The notes beneath the pieces are model-generated. The model was given only the letters and a program-made list of their open reading frames with translations. It was not told where the DNA came from and did not search any database. 64,000 nt of DNA, taken from NCBI RefSeq assembly GCF_000719705.1, contig NZ_JOHO01000001.1, positions 219,354 to 283,353 of the forward strand, written 5' to 3'. Position numbers and translations under genes: made by a program. The stretch is from Streptomyces sp. NRRL S-350 (GTDB taxonomy: Bacteria > Actinomycetota > Actinomycetes > Streptomycetales > Streptomycetaceae). Of the stretch, positions 1 through 7,853 are shown piece by piece; within the stretch, counting starts at the first letter, position 1; each line of letters begins with the position of its first letter.

Positions 1-179
1 TGGTGCTCGATGAACGACCGGGCGAGCGCTTCGGGGATCTCGGTGACGCTGTACCGCTCGCGCCGGAAGCCGCCGTCGCTGACGTGCCGCCAGCTGGGCA
101 GGCCGTACCGCCAGCGTTGGGTCCAGCCTCCGGGCCGGCCGGCGAGGATGCCGCGCATCTCCGCCGGGGTGGGCGTCAC
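1..179 (-). CDS. Unknown protein, N-terminal part only (runs off the left edge)
   Basis: A leftward reading frame begins at the GTG at 179-177, which overlaps the TGA of the DpdA-like gene by four bases (GTGA), and stays open to the window edge. About 59 residues are visible, starting VTPTPAEMRGILAGRPGGW and continuing with aromatic and arginine-rich sequence (WRYGLPSWRH). I do not recognise the family. The coupled start suggests it is the last visible member of the operon that begins at the promoter near 4204-4232. Confidence 0.55.
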   Translation of the reverse strand, partial: MTPTPAEMRGILAGRPGGWTQRWRYGLPSWRHVSDGGFRRERYSVTEIPEALARSFIEH

Positions 180-979
180 ACCGCGCACGACGGTACCCCC
201 GCGTCCTCCAGCCGCTCCATCAGGTGGTTCCTCCACCAGAGCGCGTACGACATGCAGTTGCTCTCCGTCTTGTGGGTCGGGCTGCAGCCGCGCTCCCTGC
301 GGCCGGCCGAGCTCCAGGCCATCGAGTCGGCCGACGCCAGCGAGCGGGACAGCGTCAGGCCCTGAATCTTGAAGCCGAAGGCGTGCAGCGGCACGAGCGG
401 CGCCCCTTCGCCGCCGAGGCGGGCGAGCTCGTCCAGGAGGAGGGAGGCGCGCCAGTGGTTCTGGCGCCGGCACATGCTGCCGACGCCCACCAGCGGCTCG
501 GCCAGGAGGTCGATGCCGGCATCGGCATACATCTCGGCGCAGCGGAGGTAGTGGGGGCGCAGCCAGCCCTGCAGGACCGGGATGACGCGGGCCTTGATGC
601 CCAGGGACCGTAGTTCAACGACGGAGTCGACGGTGCGCCTCATGTGCTCCTCGATGGTGAGGCCGGTCTTGGGCAACATCCAGGGCTCGCAGACCCAGTC
701 CATGGGACTGCACCACTCGAGGTTGCCGATCTCGTCGTGGTAACGGTTGACGGCGGTTGCGTACTGCTGAGCGGTGGTCTTCCACCGGCCGTAGAGGTCG
801 ACCTCGCTGAACGCCCCGCTGTCCAGGGCCCAGGGGCCGGCGGCCCGGGGCAGGGACTTGCGGTTCATCAGCCGCCGGTTGGAGACGAACAGGGGAAAGT
901 CGAGGTGTTCCATCCAGGCGGGCTGGTGGACGCCCAGGTGGAACCTGACAGGTGTCGGCGTAATGGCGGGGGCGGTCAC
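176..979 (-). CDS. DpdA-like deazapurine DNA-modification / tRNA-guanine transglycosylase-type protein
   Basis: A 267-residue protein, far shorter than classical tRNA-guanine transglycosylase. It carries the pattern I know from the DpdA family of TGT-like enzymes: FHLGVHQPAW and PLFVSNRRL near the N-terminus, then WALDSGAF, CEPWMLPKTGL, IPVLQGW, PLVGVGSMCRR and finally ASADSMAWSS. Family members exchange guanine for a 7-deazaguanine base, in DNA for DpdA; whether this one acts on DNA is inferred. The GTG start at 979 overlaps the stop of the upstream zinc-finger gene (GTGA), and its own stop overlaps the next gene the same way. The operon also has a DUF4007 protein and an SRA-like reader, which supports a DNA-modification role. 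Confidence 0.75.
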   Translation of the reverse strand: MTAPAITPTPVRFHLGVHQPAWMEHLDFPLFVSNRRLMNRKSLPRAAGPWALDSGAFSEVDLYGRWKTTAQQYATAVNRYHDEIGNLEWCSPMDWVCEPWMLPKTGLTIEEHMRRTVDSVVELRSLGIKARVIPVLQGWLRPHYLRCAEMYADAGIDLLAEPLVGVGSMCRRQNHWRASLLLDELARLGGEGAPLVPLHAFGFKIQGLTLSRSLASADSMAWSSAGRRERGCSPTHKTESNCMSYALWWRNHLMERLEDAGVPSCAV

Positions 980-1362
980 GGTAGGAGCCGTTCGTTGGGT
1001 GTCGGATGCTCGGGCCAGGGCGCGAGCAGGGTCGGGTCTCCGGCTTCCTCGCGGGCCTGGTCCTCGGCCTCGGCAGCACGCACCCGGCCGGTGTGGAAAC
1101 GGTCCGCTGCGTGCCCGCTCGGCCGGATGCACCGCTGCTCGGCCTTGACCGAACAGCGCGGACAGGGCAGGGAGCCGGGGCAGGTGGCGGTGTCCACCAG
1201 CCAGTCGCAGGTCGGGCAGGGGGCGCCGCTCACCGGCCGCCCGGCCCGGTCGACCAAGGCGCCGGCGGCGAGCAGCTGCTGGTACTCGAACCGGTAGACG
1301 GGGGCCGGGAGCGGCTGGCACACAACGGCGAAGGCACCCGGCCGGGAGGGGTCAGCAGTCAC
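976..1362 (-). CDS. Small zinc-finger protein
   Basis: A 128-residue protein with several CxxC-type pairs: CPTC near residue 49, CPRC near 70, and RCIRPSGH followed by a further histidine and arginine (FHTGR). This C-P-x-C plus RC-x2-PSGH arrangement resembles short nucleic-acid-binding zinc fingers common in Streptomyces mobile elements. It starts with a GTG (1362) inside the end of the DUF4007 gene, overlapping by 11 bp, and its TGA overlaps the GTG of the DpdA-like gene. It may supply DNA binding for its operon partners; no enzymatic motif is visible. Confidence 0.6.
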   Translation of the reverse strand: MTADPSRPGAFAVVCQPLPAPVYRFEYQQLLAAGALVDRAGRPVSGAPCPTCDWLVDTATCPGSLPCPRCSVKAEQRCIRPSGHAADRFHTGRVRAAEAEDQAREEAGDPTLLAPWPEHPTPNERLLP

Positions 1363-2335
1363 CGGGTCCCTCCGGACGACGGTAAGCGGCGGCCAGGACC
1401 TCGTCGGCCAGCTCCGCAGGGGGCGCCGAGTAGGCGAGCAGGGCCTCTCCCGCCGCGGACTCGACGACCGACAGTGCCGGGTGCCGGCGCGCGGCCCGCT
1501 CGAGGGCGCTGTGCAGCGATCGGGTGTCGATGAGCAGCACCCGGCCGGGGCTGCCGGGCTCGTTGGCCAGCCGCGAGACGGCGATGCTGCCGGGAGCCGA
1601 CGCGCGGTGGCGAGCAGCGTGGTCGAGGCAGGCGTACGCCAGGACGGCGGCGGGAGCGAGCCGGCCGGCCCCCCGGTTCAAGCTGAGCACGTGACTGCGG
1701 TCGCCGCAGTGATGTTCCCCCGGGGCGGCGGTGGAGAGCAGGTCGAGGTCGCGGAACGGATTGGTGAGGACGTCCTCCAGGCCGGCGCGCGGCTGGTCGG
1801 CGGAAGCGACCTGCGGGACGTACATCGTCGCGATGCAGGCGATGTCGCGGCCGACGGTGTCGTCGGGCGGAGCCTTCCAGCCGGTCCGCTCCGCTGCTCT
1901 GCGGATGTGGGTGCGCAGCTCGGCCCGGGTGAACGTGGAGAGCCCGGCGCGCGCGAACAGGTAGTACCAGGCCGGTACAGAGCAGGGCGTGCCGCTGAGC
2001 AGCCACCAGTGCAGCAGCCACAGACTCGCCGGGTCCTCCAGGTACGGGTCGGCGCCGGCTTCGTCGAGCAGCCAGCGGCCGCGGGCGGTCGGCGTCACCG
2101 CTCCGCCTCCTGCGGCATCCTCCTCGACGAGGCCGAAGGCGCCGGCCCAGAACCGCATGCTCGCCACCATGCTGGAGCCGACGCCGAGGACGACGGGCGC
2201 GTCGGGGTGGCGGAAGACCAGGGGGTCGTCCTGAACGGCGGTGTGGACCTTCAAGAGCCACCCCTGCCTCGGAGGGTAGGTCCGGTGGCGACCGAACGCC
2301 GGAGCGCAGTCGGCCAGCGGCGGGTGATCCGTCAT
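1352..2335 (-). CDS. DUF4007 family protein
   Basis: A 327-residue protein. Its N-terminal third matches the DUF4007 pattern as I know it: FGRHRTYPPRQGWL, then GVGSSMVASMRFWAGAFGLVEE, then DPYLEDPASLWLLHWWLLS. The C-terminal half is less distinctive. DUF4007 proteins occur in defence islands, notably next to DNA phosphorothioation-type genes; their biochemical role is not established to my knowledge. The start is the ATG at 2335 with GGAGAAC upstream; the frame stays open further upstream but that part overlaps another gene. It is the third gene of the operon, between the SRA-like reader and the zinc-finger gene. Confidence 0.75.
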   Translation of the reverse strand: MTDHPPLADCAPAFGRHRTYPPRQGWLLKVHTAVQDDPLVFRHPDAPVVLGVGSSMVASMRFWAGAFGLVEEDAAGGGAVTPTARGRWLLDEAGADPYLEDPASLWLLHWWLLSGTPCSVPAWYYLFARAGLSTFTRAELRTHIRRAAERTGWKAPPDDTVGRDIACIATMYVPQVASADQPRAGLEDVLTNPFRDLDLLSTAAPGEHHCGDRSHVLSLNRGAGRLAPAAVLAYACLDHAARHRASAPGSIAVSRLANEPGSPGRVLLIDTRSLHSALERAARRHPALSVVESAAGEALLAYSAPPAELADEVLAAAYRRPEGPGDC

Positions 2336-2406
2336 CGGGATGGTGTTCTCCTTGTCGTGGACGGGTGTCCTGCCGCTCGGCGGCAGGACACCCGGGCGGT
2401 CGGAAA

Positions 2407-3300
2407 TCAGGCCGGGACCTCGGAGCGGGCGAACTCCCTGGGGCCGGAGGGCCAGACGGCGCTCACCTGCTGGCGGTGCAGGAGCTCCGTCAGGTCCTTG
2501 TCGGGAGGCGAGGGGAGCAGCAGAGCCCGGCGCGGCTCCGCGTCGAAGTAGCGGGCCAGGTCGTGCAGTTCCCCGACGGCTTCCCGCACGACGGAGCGGG
2601 CGGCTGTCGCGCGGGCCACCACGAGCTCGTTGCGGGTGAGGTCGTACAGGTCGACGTGGAGTTCGGCGAAGGCTCCGGCCACCTTGATCCGGAAACTGGA
2701 CAGGTCGGCCTGGTGCGCCCACCGGGCATAGCTCTCGTAGTTCCGCAGCAGCCTGCCTGCAGCCTCCTTGGCCGGGCTGGGATTGGTGGTCCTCATGATC
2801 GTCCCCGGGCCGATCGGTCGCACGGCGTTCAGTTCCGCGATGGGGTCGACGGTGCTCAGGCCCCTCGGGGCGCCGTTCAGCGGCAGCAGCCGGAAGACGA
2901 TGGCCCGCCTGACCTCCTGGGGCCGCCGCGCGTCGAAGGGACCATCGGCATAGACGACCGGCAGCTCCGGGTCCAGCCGGTACTGGCCCAGGTACTGGGC
3001 CGGTCGTCCGTGGAGCTGGAGGAACACGCGCAGCGCCCGGCCGTCCTGCTCGTGTTCGATGACGGAGCGGTTCCCCTGCGAGAGCGTCTGGTCCGTACCG
3101 TCGAGACCGCCCTCCCCGCCGAAGTGCAGATGAGCGCCGGTCCAACCGTCGAAGGAACTGGCCTCGGCGTCCGGTGTGATGAACAGGTGGACGTTCGGGC
3201 TCTGCTTCGACGGACTGATGCGGGAGTGGATGCGGCCGCCGAAGCGGGCGTGGATGTCGGCGCGGTCGATGTGCTGGCCGGGGATGAGGTCCCAGGACAC
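2407..3300 (-). CDS. ScoMcrA-type SRA-like reader fused to a degenerate nuclease-like domain
   Basis: A 297-residue protein. Residues 1-150 follow the SRA-like domain of ScoMcrA-type modified-DNA restriction proteins (GQHIDRADIHARFGGR, ISPSKQSPNVHLF, HFGGEGG, LSQGNRSV, YLGQY). The C-terminal part resembles the partner nuclease-like domain that usually reads D-x-YD...LIEAK...R..vR.AiGQL.DY; here the stretch is DLYDLTRNELVVARAT followed by REAVGELHDLARYF, so the expected E-x-K is replaced by V-x-R. No HNH motif is present. It may bind modified DNA without cutting it. The GTG start at 3300 has AGGAG upstream. Confidence 0.65.
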   Translation of the reverse strand: MSWDLIPGQHIDRADIHARFGGRIHSRISPSKQSPNVHLFITPDAEASSFDGWTGAHLHFGGEGGLDGTDQTLSQGNRSVIEHEQDGRALRVFLQLHGRPAQYLGQYRLDPELPVVYADGPFDARRPQEVRRAIVFRLLPLNGAPRGLSTVDPIAELNAVRPIGPGTIMRTTNPSPAKEAAGRLLRNYESYARWAHQADLSSFRIKVAGAFAELHVDLYDLTRNELVVARATAARSVVREAVGELHDLARYFDAEPRRALLLPSPPDKDLTELLHRQQVSAVWPSGPREFARSEVPA

Positions 3301-3406
3301 GGGTGTCTCTCCTTGTAACGGGCAGTGCTGGAGTGGGAGTTCGGTGGAGCGGCGCCGCCGGGCTGTCCGCCCGGCGGCGGTGCGGGGTCTCCGGCGGGGC
3401 GGAAGG

Positions 3407-4111
3407 TCAGCGGCGGCAGTCGACACCGACGACCAGGAAGTCGGCGGGCAGGGCGTCGATGTAGGCGTTTGCGTGGTCGTAGTACGCGGTGCTGCCCGTC
3501 TCGGCGGCGTCGTCCGAGTTCAGCCAGGCGGGGTCGGTGGTCCAGGTGTCGTCGAGCTCCCGGAGGCTGTTGCCGGGCACCGCCCGGCGGCGGGCCCGGG
3601 CGATGAACCCTGCGCGGTCCAGGCTGATCAGAGCAGCCTCCTCGTCCCGCTGCCGGGCGCCCGGCTTGCCCTTGATCTCGGCCAGCGCCTTGAGCTGGGG
3701 CTGATCGCGGAAGGCGAGGAGCGCCCGGAAGGAGTCGCTGCCCCAGTGTTCCGCGAACGCCGCCCATGGCTTGGCGGGGGGCATCCCCTCGGTGGCGCGC
3801 GACCAGGCGTCGTAGAGGTCGGCGGCCTCGGCCGCGCGGCGGTCCCGCAGAGCTGCGAGGTCGAGGAGGCTGAGGACGCCGCCCGCACACCGGTCGGGTT
3901 GTCCGGACGCGGACCGTACGAGGCGCGGATCGTCGGCGGGTGCTCCGGAGATCAGCGGGAAGTGGCTGGTGTACCGGCCTTGGGTGATTTGGTAGCTGTC
4001 GAAGTGGCCACCTCGGACCTTGTTGAGAGCGCGCCGCAGTCGCGTGTCGAGGGTGTAGGCGGTTTCGGCGGCGTGCGCGGGCAGGCACACAAGGGTGTGT
4101 CGTGAAGCCAT
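3407..4111 (-). CDS. Unknown protein, first gene of the DpdA-like operon
   Basis: A 234-residue soluble protein that I do not recognise. It has a hydrophobic start (HTLVCLPAHAAET), a central region with conserved-looking WAAFAEHWGSDSFRALLAF, and a C-terminus ending DFLVVGVDCRR. No signal peptide, membrane span or known catalytic motif is visible. It is the first gene after element A1, with a leader of roughly 85 nt, and precedes the SRA-like reader by about 100 bp. Its position suggests a part in the same DNA-modification unit, but that rests only on context. Confidence 0.55.
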   Translation of the reverse strand: MASRHTLVCLPAHAAETAYTLDTRLRRALNKVRGGHFDSYQITQGRYTSHFPLISGAPADDPRLVRSASGQPDRCAGGVLSLLDLAALRDRRAAEAADLYDAWSRATEGMPPAKPWAAFAEHWGSDSFRALLAFRDQPQLKALAEIKGKPGARQRDEEAALISLDRAGFIARARRRAVPGNSLRELDDTWTTDPAWLNSDDAAETGSTAYYDHANAYIDALPADFLVVGVDCRR

Positions 4112-4203
4112 CGGGGTTCCGTTCGCAGAGCGGGAGCAAGGAGTGCCGGGCCGGGAGCAGGCCCCAAGGGCGAGCTCTACTGGTGCGGCGAAGGAGTGCT
4201 CAA

Positions 4204-4232
4204 ATAATAGCCATTCTCATAGACTTAAGCAA
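4204..4232 (-). promoter_or_regulatory. Promoter element A1 (accessory regulon)
   Basis: Read on the minus strand: TTGCTT (4232-4227), a 17-bp spacer starting AAGTCTATGA, and TATTAT (4209-4204). It lies upstream of the DpdA-like operon and directly behind the stop codon of the preceding operon (4237). It is one of ten copies in the window with identical spacing and a conserved first half of the spacer, so an operator probably overlaps a vegetative-type promoter. Confidence 0.8.
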
Positions 4233-4236
4233 CATG

Positions 4237-4467
4237 TCACCGACGTCGGCTCCGAGGGATGTCGAAGGGGCGGCCGATGTGCCAGTGCGGCTTTCGCCCG
4301 CTGTACTGGCACTCATAGGCGACCTTGGGGTGCCGCCACGGATAGTCGCGCGCCAGCCGATCGACGACATCCTGCGCCGACTCCGGGGACGGATACTGCC
4401 GTTTGTCGAGGCAGGCGCGCCTGCGAGTTGCGGACGCCTTGGTGCGCCGCAGTGCGGACTTGCCCAT
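4237..4467 (-). CDS. Small basic protein with a C...C...H pattern
   Basis: A 76-residue, arginine-rich protein. Visible landmarks are ACLDKRQYPSPESAQ, a helical middle, then AYECQYSGRKPHWHIGR. This K..Y.s...A...aY.C....G.WHIG layout occurs in short phage and plasmid proteins, possibly metal-binding; the function is unknown to me. The ATG start overlaps the TGA of the upstream gene (TGATG), implying translational coupling. It is the last gene of the operon driven by element A2 and ends five bases before element A1. Confidence 0.55.
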   Translation of the reverse strand: MGKSALRRTKASATRRRACLDKRQYPSPESAQDVVDRLARDYPWRHPKVAYECQYSGRKPHWHIGRPFDIPRSRRR

Positions 4468-4685
4468 CAGGTGCCACCCTCCGGCGCGGCCCCCTGCGGC
4501 TGGCCCCCGCTCGGGGAGGGGTCAGCCGACCCCGGTTCCTCAACCCGAGGCGCGGGGGTCAACGACAGCCGGGCCGCCGCCGATCGGAGATCCCGGTTGG
4601 CCACGATGAAGAAGCGCTGCGGGGGGCCGATGCTGATCCGGCGGGCCTGCGCCCGCGGCGTTCCACCAGGCTTCGTGTCGTCCAT
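4467..4685 (-). CDS. Small unknown protein
   Basis: A 72-residue protein beginning MDDTKPGGTPRAQARR, with a short conserved-looking core (PPQRFFIVANRDLRSAAARL) and a Pro/Gly/Ser-rich tail. No family is recognised. Its stop overlaps the start of the next gene (TGATG). It lies in the operon that starts at element A2. Confidence 0.45.
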   Translation of the reverse strand: MDDTKPGGTPRAQARRISIGPPQRFFIVANRDLRSAAARLSLTPAPRVEEPGSADPSPSGGQPQGAAPEGGT

Positions 4686-4798
4686 GATTCTCTTCCGTGT
4701 TCGTCGCGTGCGGGGACCTGCGGCTCGTGGCCGGCAGGTCCCGGCCTGGGCGGGTTGCGGGGCCAGGGGCGGGCCCCGCCCCTGGGGTGAGGGCGGAA

Positions 4799-5242
4799 CT
4801 ATGCGTAGTAGCTCGCCATGATCCACTCCGGCTTGGCGGTGCGGGCGCGCAGTTCCAGAACGGACAGGGCCCGCGCCAGGACCGCGTCGTACTGGGAGGC
4901 GGCGCCCATTGCTGAGGGATCGAGGACGAGCGGCTTGCCGTCGGGTTCCTTGACGACCGCGGCGAGGATGTGGCCGTCGTCGTCCCATCCGATCGAGTAG
5001 GTCCGCAGCCGCAGCCCACTCAGGCCGGAGGCCGCCAGCCGCTCCTCCGCCGCCCCGGCGAAGTGGTCGGAGTGGTTCTCCTCGCGCATCGCCTCCGTAG
5101 CCCACGACACCTGCGGCATCAGCCATGAAGAACCGTCGGCGCTGCACCAGGTCAGGTCGCCGGCCAGTCCCACCCAGCCGTCGGCTGGCCCTCCCAGGCG
5201 ATACCCGTACATCAGGGCTTCGTGATTCTCGATGGCGCCCAT
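4799..5242 (-). CDS. Unknown 147-residue protein
   Basis: A soluble protein starting MGAIENHEALMYGYRLGG with GVGLAGDLTW-like and SWLMPQVSW segments and a C-terminal EWIMASYYA. I see no known domain, signal peptide or membrane span. The start at 5242 is favoured over an in-frame ATG 50 bases upstream because CGGAGG lies at the right distance (GGAGGACGCC-ATG). Second gene after element A2. Confidence 0.5.
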   Translation of the reverse strand: MGAIENHEALMYGYRLGGPADGWVGLAGDLTWCSADGSSWLMPQVSWATEAMREENHSDHFAGAAEERLAASGLSGLRLRTYSIGWDDDGHILAAVVKEPDGKPLVLDPSAMGAASQYDAVLARALSVLELRARTAKPEWIMASYYA

Positions 5243-5292
5243 GGCGTCCTCCGTGTTCGTGGGTTGGTTGGTCTGAGCTGAGCGGCGGGGCA

Positions 5293-5694
5293 TCACGGGC
5301 GCGTCAGCGCCTTGTAGATGCCCTCCGCCTCCTCGCGGAAGTACTGGCACGCCTCGACGTACATCTCCTGCCGGGCGTTGGACACGTGGGTCCCCATGCC
5401 ACCCGTAACCCCGATGTCGGCGGTCCTCTCCGCGTTGGCGATCGCGTCCTGGAAGACCAGCGAGGCGTTCCTGAGCGCGCACTGACCGACGACGCTGGAC
5501 CACATCTCAATGAGCCGCTGGCGCAGCTCCAGGCCCTTGAACAGGCTGGATGCGTTGATGACCCCCGGGTCCATGCCCTTGAACCGGTCCCAGTGCTCGG
5601 CCAGCTTCTTCTTCTGGTCCTCCAGTGCGCGCTGCGCCCGGCCGGAGAGGCGGTCGTGGATCTGGGCGGATCGCTTGCTGTCGGTGGAGGTCAT
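5293..5694 (-). CDS. Unknown helical protein
   Basis: A 133-residue, mostly helical charged protein (RAQRALEDQKKKLAEHWDRFK; ARQEMYVEACQYFREEAEGIYKAL) that could form coiled coils. No catalytic motif is seen and the function is unknown. It is the first gene of the operon behind element A2, with an 80-nt leader that contains a GC-rich hairpin (5739-5765). Confidence 0.5.
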   Translation of the reverse strand: MTSTDSKRSAQIHDRLSGRAQRALEDQKKKLAEHWDRFKGMDPGVINASSLFKGLELRQRLIEMWSSVVGQCALRNASLVFQDAIANAERTADIGVTGGMGTHVSNARQEMYVEACQYFREEAEGIYKALTRP

Positions 5695-5776
5695 TGTGGT
5701 CTCCCGGGGAGGGTGTTGGGGTGGGCGCGACGCTTAGGGGCGGCCGGCCCGGCGAGCGGGCCGCCGCGATGCCTTA

Positions 5777-5805
5777 ACTCTATCCATTGTCATAGAGTTA
5801 AGCAA
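5777..5805 (-). promoter_or_regulatory. Promoter element A2 with full palindromic operator
   Basis: Minus strand: TTGCTT (5805-5800), 17-bp spacer AACTCTATGA..., TAGAGT (5782-5777). In this copy the element is also a clean inverted repeat: 11-bp arms CTTAACTCTAT and ATAGAGTTAAG (5773-5783 and 5792-5802) separated by 8 bp. It drives the four genes 5694 to 4237. Confidence 0.8.
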
Positions 5806-5828
5806 CATCTGTGTGTGATGCGTCTTCC

Positions 5829-6203
5829 TCAGCTCGTCGGTGGCCGCTGGCGCACCCATTTCTGGGCCGCCGGGTGCCAGCGGGCCCGCGAGAAGACCCG
5901 GTTGAGGTCCGGCATGTATTCGGGCCCGTAGTCCAGGGCGTCGGACCTGGGTGCAACTGGCACCCAGCCCTCGCCGGGGCGGAGCGCGGCGAACCAGCCG
6001 AAGTCCACCGCGGCTTCCTCGCCGGGTACAAGTCCGGTCCATACGCCGCCGCCGGTGTGGCCGTGCCGACCGGGGCAGATGGCCTGCGGGAAGCCGGTCT
6101 GGGGGCAGTGCGTCTCCAGGCAGCCGGCCGAGTGCCCCTCGCCGACCTGCACCCCGCAGCCGATGCACGGTTCACCGCGGGAGAGAGTGAGCTCGGTCGC
6201 CAT
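5829..6203 (-). CDS. Cys/His-rich small protein
   Basis: A 124-residue protein whose N-terminus carries closely spaced cysteines and histidines (CIGCG, then GHSAGC, HC and C within about 35 residues), suggesting a zinc-binding module. The C-terminal half (WTGLVPGEEAAVDFGWFAAL, then LDYGPEYMPDLN) is not recognised. Its ATG overlaps the stop of the upstream gene (TGATG). Last gene of the operon behind element A3. Confidence 0.5.
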   Translation of the reverse strand: MATELTLSRGEPCIGCGVQVGEGHSAGCLETHCPQTGFPQAICPGRHGHTGGGVWTGLVPGEEAAVDFGWFAALRPGEGWVPVAPRSDALDYGPEYMPDLNRVFSRARWHPAAQKWVRQRPPTS

Positions 6204-6784
6204 CAGCGTTCCCCGGCCGACAGAGCCTGGGGCCCGAGGCGGAGTTCGAGAAGACGCAGCGCCTGATCCCGCTTGCCGTCGACGTACGCGCGTTGGCCGG
6301 GAGTGAACGAGGACCTGGTCGCCAGCTCGTAGTCGGACGGGTCCGCCCAGAGCGGGACGACCACCGAGGCGATCTCCCGAGCCGCCTCGACCCAGTCCGC
6401 GGCAGCGTCCTGCGGGATGTTGAACAGCGGGGCGAGAGGGCTTGCCGGATACGGGTCCCTGTCCAGCGGCGCCGGGGTCCGGGCCAGGTCGGCGGCCAGC
6501 GGGCGGAGGTGCTCGGCCGGGCAGGTTCCGTCGACGCGCTCCTGCGCGACTTCCGTCTCGCGCTCGCGGAGGGGGCGAATCTGGTCCTCCGACAGCTTGA
6601 ACTGGTTGTGCACGGCCAGGCAGCCGAGCTCGTCCGAGTCGAACCGCTGGACGACCTCACCGCCTCGCCACTCGTACCCGGCGCCGAGCACCACCAGGAC
6701 CTGGTGGAGGGCCTGCGTCCGGGTGGGGTACGAACAGGGGAACGTGCGGATGAGCTCGGCCAGAGTTAGGTCGACGCTCGCCAT
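6203..6784 (-). CDS. Unknown 193-residue protein
   Basis: A soluble protein starting MASVDLTLAELIRTFPCSYP. It has a mid-region reading LSEDQIRPLRERETEVAQERV and a helical C-terminus ending LRLLELRLGPQALSAGER. No domain is recognised. It sits between the Cys-rich gene 6866-7138 and gene 5829-6203, and is translationally coupled to the latter. Confidence 0.5.
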   Translation of the reverse strand: MASVDLTLAELIRTFPCSYPTRTQALHQVLVVLGAGYEWRGGEVVQRFDSDELGCLAVHNQFKLSEDQIRPLRERETEVAQERVDGTCPAEHLRPLAADLARTPAPLDRDPYPASPLAPLFNIPQDAAADWVEAAREIASVVVPLWADPSDYELATRSSFTPGQRAYVDGKRDQALRLLELRLGPQALSAGER

Positions 6785-6865
6785 GGAGACACCTCTTGAC
6801 GTTGGGGGATCAGGCTCCGGGGGCGCAGCTCATGCCGCGCCCCGTCGGTCGGATGGCGGTTGCTG

Positions 6866-7138
6866 CTATGCGGCGGCGGTGCGGAACTCGACGCATGCCG
6901 GGAAGTCCGGCTTGATGTCCGGCCCTCGCCGACGCTGGGCCTTGATGGCGCACTTCATCCGCGCCTTGCCGTCGCCGGCGACCCGTTCCACCAAGAAGGT
7001 GCACGTCCCGCAGCGGGAGGCTGGGGTGATGGTGCCGGGCTCCAGCAGCGGCTTGAGGGTGGCCGGGTGGATGCCGCGATCCAGGTTGATGCGTATCGCT
7101 CCGCGACCGACGACCGCCGGCGGAATGGTCAGGCTCAT
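6866..7138 (-). CDS. Small cysteine-motif protein
   Basis: A 90-residue protein with four cysteines arranged as RCGTC ... MKC ... PAC. This resembles short actinobacterial and phage proteins with a C-x2-C...KC...PAC layout that probably bind zinc. The function is unknown. It lies in the element A3 operon. Confidence 0.5.
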   Translation of the reverse strand: MSLTIPPAVVGRGAIRINLDRGIHPATLKPLLEPGTITPASRCGTCTFLVERVAGDGKARMKCAIKAQRRRGPDIKPDFPACVEFRTAAA

Positions 7139-7228
7139 GTGGCTGCGCTCCTTCGAAAGGTACTGGTGGGGATGGGAGATGGGCGGGCTTGGCCCGAACC
7201 TGGCCGGTACGGCCAGAGCAGAGCCGGG

Positions 7229-7642
7229 TCAGCGGAGCTTGACGTGCGTGGTGTAGTGGCGGCCGACGTAGCCGCGGGTGAAGCGGGCCCCGCAGCGCCA
7301 GGCGTCGGTGAGCAGCATGTCGAGGGTGCGCTTGGCGTCGTCGGCATGTGGCCCGACGTAAGGCCGGGCGGCGCGCTTGGGCAGCCGAGCGAGCGGCCAA
7401 CCGCCGATGCGGTGCGTCGGGTAGAGCGCACGGCCGGAGCGGTAGGGGCCGCCGTGTCGGCGGCCGTCGGCCGTGTAGACCTCGCCGATGTACGCCTGGC
7501 CCTGGTGGGCGTGGACGGTGACGTAGGTCGCCTCGGGGTAGAGGGCGGCCGGAATCCCGGTGACGGCGTCCGTGAGCTGCTGCGCCACGGGGATGAGGAC
7601 AGCGCGGGCAGCGTCGAGGGTGCTCACGGCGTCGGTGCTCAT
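7229..7642 (-). CDS. Unknown 137-residue protein
   Basis: First gene behind element A3, with an ATG preceded by AGGAAGG. The sequence includes YVTVHAHQGQAYIGEVYTADGRR and a C-terminus RFTRGYVGRHYTTHVKLR. No family is recognised and no export signal is seen. An 8-bp GC-rich hairpin (7700-7718) lies in its leader. Confidence 0.5.
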   Translation of the reverse strand: MSTDAVSTLDAARAVLIPVAQQLTDAVTGIPAALYPEATYVTVHAHQGQAYIGEVYTADGRRHGGPYRSGRALYPTHRIGGWPLARLPKRAARPYVGPHADDAKRTLDMLLTDAWRCGARFTRGYVGRHYTTHVKLR

Positions 7643-7726
7643 GGGTCGGCCTTCCTCGGGTGTGCTGTCGTCGGCTCGGGTTCGGATCGCCGGTCGACTC
7701 GCGGAGCAGCGCTCCGCGATGCCCTA

Positions 7727-7755
7727 ACCATAACGTAAATCATAGACTTAAGCAA
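7727..7755 (-). promoter_or_regulatory. Promoter element A3
   Basis: Minus strand: TTGCTT (7755-7750), 17-bp spacer AAGTCTATGA..., TATGGT (7732-7727). It drives the genes from 7642 down to 5829. Confidence 0.8.
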
Positions 7756-7853
7756 CGTGCCGGGGTGTCCGCCTGGCGATGCGGGGCGGCTGCGACCGGG
7801 AGGCTTCCCCGCCCGAGCCGCCCCGCAGGACGTCGGTCGCCGGCTTGACGGTG

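Noticed and set aside
1352..3145. 597-codon frame as a single large protein covering DUF4007
   Set aside because: The upstream half overlaps the SRA-like gene and is low-complexity; the ATG at 2335 has a proper ribosome-binding site.
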